Source: an uncultured Methylocystaceae bacterium | GTDB taxonomy: Bacteria; Pseudomonadota; Alphaproteobacteria; Rhizobiales; Beijerinckiaceae | Direction of reading: 5' to 3' | NCBI GenBank assembly: GCA_945956975.1 | Contig: CAMFKC010000148.1 | Span: forward strand, 1 to 6,240 | DNA length: 6,240 nt | In this document: positions 1 to 4,404 of the stretch, one piece after another | Layout: the number at the start of each line of letters is the position of its first letter | Position numbering within the stretch: position 1 is the first letter of the stretch | Notes under the pieces: model-generated | The model's input: only the letters and a program-made list of their open reading frames with translations | The model's database searches: none | Told to the model about the DNA's origin: nothing | Position numbers and translations under genes: made by a program

Positions 1-2
1 GT

Positions 3-232
3 GCCAATGAGCGGACCAATGGACGGATGCAGATGGGCCTCGTCCTCCTACTGATCGCCGCGCTTCTGCCCCTGGTCAATGACAAGAATCTGCTGGCGCT
101 TGGCTTCGGCCTTGCCGGGCTCGGCGCCTTCGTGCTCATCATCACGCGACATTGGAGCGGCGTGCGGCTGGCGACGGCGTTACAGATCGCCGGGCTTTAT
201 GTCGGACCATGGCGACTGGCAGCCCGCACGAT
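3..232 (+). CDS. Unidentified plus-strand frame with two hydrophobic segments, possibly truncated
   Basis: The plus-strand frame is open from the window edge, with ATG codons at 27 and 33. It reads MGLVLLLIAALLPLVND, then a second hydrophobic stretch LALGFGLAGLGAFVLIITRH, then WSGVRLATALQIAGLYVGPW. Codon third positions favour G and C as in the other genes. Past about 231 the same frame runs on antisense to the CoA-transferase remnant and lipA, so that part is a shadow and the true 3' end is not visible. It may be a membrane-protein gene cut by the same event that removed the CoA-transferase 3' end, or it may be non-coding. I recognise no family. Confidence 0.25.
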
Positions 233-439
233 GCAGGCCATGAAGATCGCGCTGTTGTCCGTCGGCTTGCGATCGGCGTCTTCGAGAAAGGGGCCCATCT
301 GCCTTGTGTCGTCGCCGCTGACCGGCCGTTCGATCTTGATCACCTCCGCGCCGAGATCGGCAAGGATCTGCGTGCACCATGGACCCGAGACGACGCGCGA
401 GAGATCGAGAACCCGCACGCCTGACAGAACGCCAGCCAT
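197..439 (-). pseudogene. CaiB/BaiF-family CoA-transferase, 5' fragment
   Basis: The start of a class III CoA-transferase, an enzyme family that moves CoA between carboxylic acids. The ATG at 439 has a strong GGAGG site 5 nt upstream, and the protein opens with the diagnostic LSGVRVLDLSRVVSGPWCTQ, then ILADLGAEVIKIERP, GDDTR, GPFLEDAD and SAIFMAC. In full-length members this is followed by an N-R-x-K-R-S segment and another 300 or so residues. Here homology stops after about 69 residues, near position 231, and the frame ends at a TAA at 197 after an unrelated IVRAASRHGPT. The other two minus-strand frames below 231 do not resume the family sequence, so this is a deletion or rearrangement, not a frameshift. 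The catalytic Asp further along is missing, so the product cannot be active. The intact promoter-side sequence suggests recent loss. Confidence 0.8.
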
Positions 440-464
440 TTTTCCTCCCACAAGCCTGCGCTCC

Positions 465-498
465 CGCGCGTTTTGCGCATTATGGCGCGAAACGCGCG
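465..498. promoter_or_regulatory. Long hairpin enclosing a -10-like hexamer upstream of the CoA-transferase remnant
   Basis: Positions 465-478 and 485-498 pair over 14 bp, with one T-G position (474/489), around the loop ATTATG (479-484). Read on the minus strand, the loop is CATAAT, a 5-of-6 match to the -10 consensus, placed about 40 nt before the ATG at 439. No convincing -35 is seen. It could be an operator overlapping a promoter for the truncated gene. It could also be a terminator-like hairpin, although no T-run follows on either strand. Confidence 0.35.
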
Positions 499-590
499 CC
501 CGCCTCCAGTGTCGCGCGCAGCGCCCCTGCCATGCGGACAATTTTCTTCGAATTGGCGGGCGCAGCGTAAGCCCGCGGCAATCGGCGCGT

Positions 591-607
591 GTAAACCTCC
601 TGTTTAC
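591..607. promoter_or_regulatory. Palindrome GTAAAC-N5-GTTTAC upstream of the 64-residue gene
   Basis: GTAAAC (591-596) and GTTTAC (602-607) are perfect inverted 6-mers separated by CTCCT, ending 23 nt before the ATG at 631. The AT-containing arms stand out from the GC-rich surroundings. The size fits a dimeric repressor operator or a small hairpin in the 5' leader. No regulator can be named. Confidence 0.38.
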
Positions 608-630
608 CGCGGCGCGAATTGGAGGATGCA

Positions 631-825
631 ATGCCGAAGGTTCCGTTCACCGTCGACAAGAATTTCAGGAAATTCGATCCCACCAGCATCGACGCGCCGC
701 CGCTCACGATGATCGTGCGCGACGACCAGGTGCGCGCCTTCCGGATCGTCGGGCTGACGCTGTTTCTCGTCTTCTGCAGCGCGCTGAGCGTGGTGCTGAC
801 GTCCGGGCTCGGCCCGCTGGGCTGA
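631..825 (+). CDS. Hypothetical 64-residue single-helix membrane protein
   Basis: A short plus-strand gene with a good ribosome site: GGAGG at 621-625, 5 nt before the ATG at 631. An ATG at 619 is in frame but precedes that site, so 631 is preferred. The product starts MPKVPFTVDKNFRKFDPTSI. It has a charged, Pro-containing N-terminal half (residues 1-36), then one hydrophobic segment at about 38-58 (FRIVGLTLFLVFCSALSVVL), ending in GLGPLG. There is no cleavable signal peptide, so it is likely a bitopic inner-membrane protein. I do not recognise a family. It converges on lipA and is preceded by a small palindrome at 591-607 that could be an operator. The clear ribosome site and membrane segment support it as real despite its size. 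Confidence 0.68.
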   Translation: MPKVPFTVDKNFRKFDPTSIDAPPLTMIVRDDQVRAFRIVGLTLFLVFCSALSVVLTSGLGPLG

Positions 826-833
826 GCGCCGCG

Positions 834-851
834 TCGCGCTTTCCCGCGCGA
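834..851. terminator. Weak bidirectional hairpin between convergent stops
   Basis: TCGCGC (834-839) and GCGCGA (846-851) form a 6-bp stem with the loop TTTCCC, in the 26-nt gap between the 631-825 gene and lipA. Position suggests a shared terminator, but neither strand has a T-run after the stem, so intrinsic termination is doubtful. Confidence 0.25.
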
Positions 852-1820
852 TTACGGCGCTTTCCTGCGCTCTTGCAGCTTGCGGAAATCGTCGCCCGCA
901 TGGTGCGAGGAACGCGTCAGCGGAGACGCCGAGACAAGCAAGAAGCCCTTGGCGTAGGCCACGGTCTCGTAGGCCTTGAACTCGTCCGGCGTCACGAAAT
1001 CGATGACCTCGTGGTGCTTGCGCGTCGGCTGAAGATACTGGCCGATGGTCAGAAAATCGACGTCGGCCGAGCGCAGGTCGTCCATCAGCTGCAACACTTC
1101 GTTCCGCTTTTCGCCGAGGCCGACCATGATGCCGGACTTGGTGAAGATCGTCGGGTCCAATTCCTTCACGCGCTGCAGAAGACGGATGGAGTGGAAGTAG
1201 CGGGCGCCCGGCCGCACCGTCAGATAGTTGGACGGCACCGTCTCGAGATTGTGATTGAATACGTCGGGCCGCGCAGCGACGACCGTTTCGAGCGCGCCCG
1301 GCTTTCGCAGGAAATCCGGCGTCAGGATTTCAATCGTGGTCTTCGGGCTCGCCTGGCGGATGGCGGCGATCGTCGCCGCGAAATGCGCGGCGCCGCCGTC
1401 GGCGAGATCGTCGCGGTCGACCGATGTCACCACGACATGCTCGAGGCCGAGCTTGGCGGTGGCCAGGGCGACGCTGTCGGGCTCGGCCGCGTCGAGCGCG
1501 ACGGGCATGCCGGTCTTCACGTTGCAGAAGGCGCAGGCGCGCGTGCACGTGTCGCCCATGATCATGAACGTGGCGTGCTTCTTCTCCCAGCACTCGCCGA
1601 CATTGGGGCAGCCCGCCTCCTCGCAGACGGTGACGAGCTTGTTCTCGCGCACGATCCGGGCCGTCTCGGCCCATTTGGCCGAACCCGGCGCCTTCACGCG
1701 GATCCAGGCCGGCTTGCGCGCGATCGGCTTGTCCGGCCGGTGCGCCTTCTCCGGATGGCGCGCACTGTCGCCCGCCTTGAGGCGGTTGTCGTTGTTCAGC
1801 GTATCGATGAGGGTCGCCAT
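852..1820 (-). CDS. lipA: Lipoyl synthase
   Basis: Radical-SAM enzyme that inserts two sulfur atoms into octanoyl groups carried on lipoyl domains such as K43 of PdhC. The 322 residues are the usual family length. The auxiliary [4Fe-4S] cluster cysteines are C66, C71 and C77 (CEEAGCPNVGEC, spacing CX4CX5C). The radical-SAM cysteines are C92, C96 and C99 (CTRACAFC, CX3CX2C). The C-terminal RSSHHAGDDF (S304/S305) supplies the serine ligand known for the auxiliary cluster. The frame extends upstream to an ATG at 1862, but MATLIDTLNN at 1820 is the natural N-terminus and agrees with the promoter placed at 1864-1892. Its ribosome site is weak (GGA about 10 nt upstream). Placement at the end of the pdh cluster couples cofactor assembly to the complex that uses it. 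It converges with the small plus-strand gene at 631-825, leaving only 26 nt between their stops. Confidence 0.97.
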   Translation of the reverse strand: MATLIDTLNNDNRLKAGDSARHPEKAHRPDKPIARKPAWIRVKAPGSAKWAETARIVRENKLVTVCEEAGCPNVGECWEKKHATFMIMGDTCTRACAFCNVKTGMPVALDAAEPDSVALATAKLGLEHVVVTSVDRDDLADGGAAHFAATIAAIRQASPKTTIEILTPDFLRKPGALETVVAARPDVFNHNLETVPSNYLTVRPGARYFHSIRLLQRVKELDPTIFTKSGIMVGLGEKRNEVLQLMDDLRSADVDFLTIGQYLQPTRKHHEVIDFVTPDEFKAYETVAYAKGFLLVSASPLTRSSHHAGDDFRKLQERRKAP

Positions 1821-1863
1821 CGGAAATCCGTAAGCCGCGCCGCCGTGCAGGCGCGCCGGCATT

Positions 1864-1892
1864 TATATAGTGCGCGGAAGGCCCCCGCTCAA
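1864..1892 (-). promoter_or_regulatory. Sigma-70-like promoter for lipA
   Basis: On the minus strand TTGAGC (1892-1887) is followed by a 17-bp spacer and TATATA (1869-1864). Each hexamer matches the sigma-70 consensus at four positions, and the spacing is ideal. It is also the only AT-rich patch in a GC-rich stretch. Transcription would start near 1857, giving a leader of about 35 nt before the lipA ATG at 1820. It would also exclude the earlier in-frame ATG at 1862, which would lie too close to the start point. The promoter sits just after the stop of the GlsB-type gene. This is a pattern-based prediction. Confidence 0.55.
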
Positions 1893-1899
1893 ATCGCGC

Positions 1900-2178
1900 T
1901 CAGCGGTTGCGATTGAGCGCCTGCCAGATGAACAGGATGACGATCGAACCGACGAGCGCGGCCAAAAAATGCCCGAAGCGGCCGCCGACTTCGACGTCGG
2001 TGATTTCGGCCAGTTTGAAGCCGAGCGCCGAGCCGCAGATGCCGACGAGGATGTTGGTGAGAATGCCATTGCGGAAGCCGACGATCTTGCCGCCGATCCA
2101 GCCGGCGAGGCCGCCGATGATGATGAGGCCGACGAGGCCGACGCCGGGCGTGCCGAGAAGGCCAACCTGATTGTGCAT
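1900..2178 (-). CDS. GlsB/YeaQ/YmgE-family small membrane protein
   Basis: A 92-residue, Gly-rich integral membrane protein of the 'transglycosylase-associated' type (Pfam Transgly_assoc). Three hydrophobic segments lie at about residues 12-34 (GLVGLIIIGGLAGWIGGKIV), 40-58 (LTNILVGICGSALGFKLAE) and 70-87 (HFLAALVGSIVILFIWQAL). The GLAGWIGGKI segment and the second-helix G-x-x-GS pattern are characteristic. The family's biochemical function is not known, although some members are stress-induced. The ATG at 2178 has AGGAGC about 7 nt upstream. It lies 40 nt after the lpdA stop on the same strand and 37 nt before the lipA promoter and leader region, so it is probably the last cistron read from the pdh promoter before a separate lipA start point. 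A metabolic link to lipoylation is not evident. Confidence 0.88.
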   Translation of the reverse strand: MHNQVGLLGTPGVGLVGLIIIGGLAGWIGGKIVGFRNGILTNILVGICGSALGFKLAEITDVEVGGRFGHFLAALVGSIVILFIWQALNRNR

Positions 2179-2218
2179 GATATGCTCCTGGATCGTTCCG
2201 GCCGATCTGCGGCCCCGA

Positions 2219-3655
2219 CTACTGGTGAATGACGCGGCCGTAGGCGTCCATCACGCTCTCGTGCATCATTTCCGACAGCGTGGGATGCGGGAAGACCGTG
2301 TTGATAAGCTCTTCCTCCGTCGTCTCGCAGTTCATGGCGACGACGAAACCCTGGATGAGTTCGGTGACTTCCGCGCCGACCATGTGCGCGCCGAGCAGTT
2401 TGCCGGTCTTGGCGTCGAACACGGTCTTGATCATGCCGTCGGGCTCGCCGAGCGCGATGGCCTTGCCGTTGCCGGTGAAGTTGAAGCGGCCGACCTTGAC
2501 GTCGTAGCCCGCGGCCTTCGCCTTGGCTTCGGTCAGGCCCACTGAGGCCACCTGTGGATTGCAGTAGGTGCAGCCGGGGATCATGGTCTTTTCCATGGCG
2601 TGCGGATGCAGGCCCTTGATGGCCTCGACGCAGATGACGCCCTCGTGCTCGGCCTTGTGCGCCAGCATCGGCGGTCCAGCGACATCGCCGATGGCGTAGA
2701 TTCCCGCGACGTTGGTGCGGCCGTAGCCGTCGATCACGACGCAACCGCGATCGGTCTTCACGCCGAGCGCTTCGAGACCGAGATTCTCGATATTGCCAAC
2801 GACGCCGACCGCCGAGATCATGCGCTCGGCGGTGATCTGCTGGCTCTTGCCCTTGTCGTCCTCGACCGTCGCGGTGATGGAGTCGGCCGCCTTCACGACC
2901 TTCGTCACCTTAGTCGACAGCATGATCTTGAGGCCGAGCTTCTCGAACCTTTTCTGCGCCAGCTTGGCGATGTCGGCGTCCTCGACCGGCATGACCTGCG
3001 GCAGCACCTCGACGACCGTCACCTCCGCGCCCATCTGCGCGTAGAACGAGGCGAACTCGATGCCGATGGCGCCGGAGCCCATGACCAGCAGCGACTTCGG
3101 GAATTTTTCGGGCTTCATCGCCTCGAAATAGGTCCAGATCAGCTTGCCGTCGGGTTCGATGCCCGGCAGCGCGCGCGGGCGGGCGCCGGTGGCGACGATG
3201 ATGTGCTTGGCGTTGTAGGTCCCCTCGCCCAGAACGCCCTTCGGCACGGGGTTCTGCGGCTGCACGATCGGCTTCTTCGTCGCGGTCACCCTGACCTCGC
3301 CGACCTTCGAGATGACCGCCTCGCCCCAGATGACGTCGATCTTGTTCTTCTTCATCAGAAAGGCGACGCCGCCGTTCAGCTGCTGCGACACCTGCCGCGA
3401 GCGCTTCACGACGGCTGCCGGATCGGGCGAGATCTTGCCGTCGAGCTTCAGGCCATAGGCGCTGGCGTGTTCGGCATAGTGGAGGATTTCGGCGGAGCGC
3501 AGCAGCGCCTTGGTCGGAATGCAGCCCCAGTTGAGGCAGATCCCGCCGAGATGCTCGCGCTCGACCACGGCCGTCTTGAAGCCGAGCTGGGCCGCGCGGA
3601 TCGCGGCGACATAGCCGCCCGGGCCGCCGCCGATGACGATGATGTCGTAGGCCAT
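2219..3655 (-). CDS. lpdA: Dihydrolipoyl dehydrogenase (E3)
   Basis: FAD-dependent disulfide oxidoreductase that reoxidises dihydrolipoamide on E2 and passes electrons to NAD+. The 478 residues are full length. An N-terminal FAD-binding motif (GGGPGG, residues 9-14) is followed by the redox disulfide C40/C45 in GGICLNWGCIPTKALL, the NAD-binding motif GSGAIG (193-198), and the second FAD contact in YAIGDVAGPP (D324). The C-terminal dimer domain holds the catalytic pair H457 and E462 in HPTLSE. The GGICLNWGC form of the active site is typical of the pdh-linked E3 of alphaproteobacteria, as opposed to the GGTCLNVGC form common in 2-oxoglutarate dehydrogenase E3, so this is probably the complex-dedicated copy. 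The ATG at 3655 has AGGAGC about 8 nt upstream, within the end of the DUF559 frame. The next gene follows after 40 nt. Confidence 0.97.
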   Translation of the reverse strand: MAYDIIVIGGGPGGYVAAIRAAQLGFKTAVVEREHLGGICLNWGCIPTKALLRSAEILHYAEHASAYGLKLDGKISPDPAAVVKRSRQVSQQLNGGVAFLMKKNKIDVIWGEAVISKVGEVRVTATKKPIVQPQNPVPKGVLGEGTYNAKHIIVATGARPRALPGIEPDGKLIWTYFEAMKPEKFPKSLLVMGSGAIGIEFASFYAQMGAEVTVVEVLPQVMPVEDADIAKLAQKRFEKLGLKIMLSTKVTKVVKAADSITATVEDDKGKSQQITAERMISAVGVVGNIENLGLEALGVKTDRGCVVIDGYGRTNVAGIYAIGDVAGPPMLAHKAEHEGVICVEAIKGLHPHAMEKTMIPGCTYCNPQVASVGLTEAKAKAAGYDVKVGRFNFTGNGKAIALGEPDGMIKTVFDAKTGKLLGAHMVGAEVTELIQGFVVAMNCETTEEELINTVFPHPTLSEMMHESVMDAYGRVIHQ

Positions 3656-4231
3656 TCAGGGCTCCTGTGTGCTGGCGGCGCGCGTGCGCGGAGATTTGTA
3701 GAGCGGCGAGGCCCCCACCCCTGCCCCTCCCCGCATGGGAGAGGAGTGGAATGGGCCCTGCTCGCCTGGCTTCGCCGATGATTGGCGCTTGCGCGTCGCA
3801 TGCCGCAGCGCCTCCCCTCTCCCTTGCGGGGAGGGGCCGGGGGTGGGGGTCTCGGGCGCCGGGAGGTTCGCGAAAATCGTGTCGAGCACGGAGTCGATAT
3901 TCGCCATCACGTCGTGGTTCGAGAACCGCACTACGCGGTAGCCGAGTTGTTCGAGCCGCGCGGTGCGCACACCATCGTGGGCGATAGCTTCATCTGTCCC
4001 GTGCTGGTTGCCATCGACTTCGACGATCAGCTTGGCGCCGAAGGCGCAGAAATCGACGATGTAGCGATCGACCGGAACCTGTCTGCGAAAATGCGTGCCC
4101 TCGACAGGAATGCGCTGACGGATCGCCCGCCAGAGCAGACGCTCAGGCTCGGTCATGTCGCGGCGCATGCGCTTGGCATTGGCGGCCTGCAGCGCGGTTG
4201 TCGTCCGCCGGGAGGGTGTCGTGGGCGGCAC
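3656..4231 (-). CDS. DUF559-domain protein (Vsr-like PD-(D/E)XK nuclease fold)
   Basis: A protein of the DUF559/COG2852 type, related to very-short-patch-repair endonucleases. The domain spans about residues 13-122 (from the GTG at 4231): an N-terminal helix (ANAKRMRRDMTEPERLLWRA), then HFRRQVPVDRYIVDFCAFGA, KLIVEVDGNQHG, and LEQLGYRVVRFSNHDVMANI. D60 in IVDF and E71-V-D73 in VEVDG are placed as in PD-(D/E)XK active sites, with H77 following. The fold is known for the family; a cellular role is not established. Residues from about 125 onward come from the adjacent 151-bp repeat and are rich in Pro and Gly, probably not a folded domain. The start is uncertain. The frame is open back to a GTG at 4408 that overlaps the pdhC stop, but that would add a repeat-encoded N-terminus, and ATG 4168 would cut the conserved helix. 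The stop directly abuts the lpdA ATG (TGAATG). It sits between pdhC and lpdA, where no nuclease is expected. Confidence 0.82.
   Translation of the reverse strand: MPPTTPSRRTTTALQAANAKRMRRDMTEPERLLWRAIRQRIPVEGTHFRRQVPVDRYIVDFCAFGAKLIVEVDGNQHGTDEAIAHDGVRTARLEQLGYRVVRFSNHDVMANIDSVLDTIFANLPAPETPTPGPSPQGRGEALRHATRKRQSSAKPGEQGPFHSSPMRGGAGVGASPLYKSPRTRAASTQEP
3710..3860. repeat. 151-bp GC-rich repeat, copy next to lpdA
   Basis: The second copy, in the same orientation and of the same length as the unit at 4232-4382. Most differences fall in the left half (for example GCATGGGAGAGGAG against GCAAGGGGGAGGGG), so its left hairpin is weaker than in the other copy. The right half, including TGCGGGGAGGGGCC and GGGGGTGGGGGTC, is almost identical. 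On the minus strand it is read in frame as the C-terminal tail of the DUF559 protein, containing PTPGPSPQGRGEALRHATRK. The inner edge is about 54 nt from the lpdA start codon, so this structured RNA would sit in the message shortly before the lpdA ribosome site. Confidence 0.85.
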
Positions 4232-4382
4232 GGCCCCCACCCCTGCCCCTCCCCGCAAGGGGGAGGGGTGGGATGGCCCCTGCTTGTCTGACTTCGTCGA
4301 TGATTGGCTCTTGCGCGTCGCATGCCGCAGCGCCTCCCCTCCCCCCTGCGGGGAGGGGCCGGGGGTGGGGGTCTCGGGCGCC
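4232..4382. repeat. 151-bp GC-rich repeat, copy next to pdhC
   Basis: One of two direct repeats of identical length around the DUF559 gene; by eye they differ at about 12 of 151 positions and have no gaps. The unit begins GGCCCCCACCCCTGCCCCTC and ends GGGGGTGGGGGTCTCGGGCG plus two bases. Its two ends are imperfect inverted repeats of about 26 bp. The left end also forms its own hairpin: CCCCTCCCC at 4247-4255, loop GCAAG, GGGGAGGGG at 4261-4269. The central part (GATGATTGG, then a stretch around TTGCGCGTCGCATGCCGCAG) is the best conserved between copies. It begins 23 nt beyond the pdhC stop. This looks like a MITE- or REP-type palindromic repeat; I cannot name a family. Confidence 0.85.
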
Positions 4383-4404
4383 TGCCGGAGGACCACGGCC
4401 CCTC

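Larger units (their letters stand above)
3710..4382 (-). mobile_element. Candidate repeat-bounded DUF559 module inserted in the pdh operon
   Basis: The two 151-bp direct repeats and the DUF559 core between them form a unit of about 670 bp that separates pdhC from lpdA. Without it those genes would be about 75 nt apart, a normal operon spacing. There is no transposase, and no target-site duplication is clear: the flanks AGCGGCGA and GGGCGGCA are only partly alike. Recombination between the direct repeats would remove 522 bp and leave one repeat. The arrangement is visible in the sequence. That it moves as a unit, or that the DUF559 protein acts on the repeats, is inference. Alternatively, a repeat spread independently to both sides of a resident gene. 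Confidence 0.4.

Noticed and set aside
197..380. Frameshift as the cause of the CoA-transferase truncation
   Set aside because: The other minus-strand frames across and below the breakpoint do not continue the family sequence.
1821..1862. Earlier in-frame start for lipA
   Set aside because: The ATG at 1862 touches the predicted -10 element, and the added residues do not resemble the family N-terminus.
27..1916. A 629-codon plus-strand open frame
   Set aside because: Most of it is exactly antisense to the CoA-transferase remnant and lipA; it is Arg/Ala/Gly-rich with no recognisable domain. Only the first 200 bases are kept as a doubtful separate frame.
2600..3781. A 393-codon plus-strand frame opposite lpdA
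   Set aside because: Its Asp/Arg/His/Leu-rich composition is typical of the antisense shadow of a GC-rich gene; lpdA on the minus strand is unambiguous.
3710..4382. CRISPR array or rho-independent terminator made by the GC-rich repeats
   Set aside because: There are only two 151-bp copies, separated by a gene, which is not a CRISPR pattern. The hairpins have no T-run after them on either strand, so intrinsic termination is not supported.
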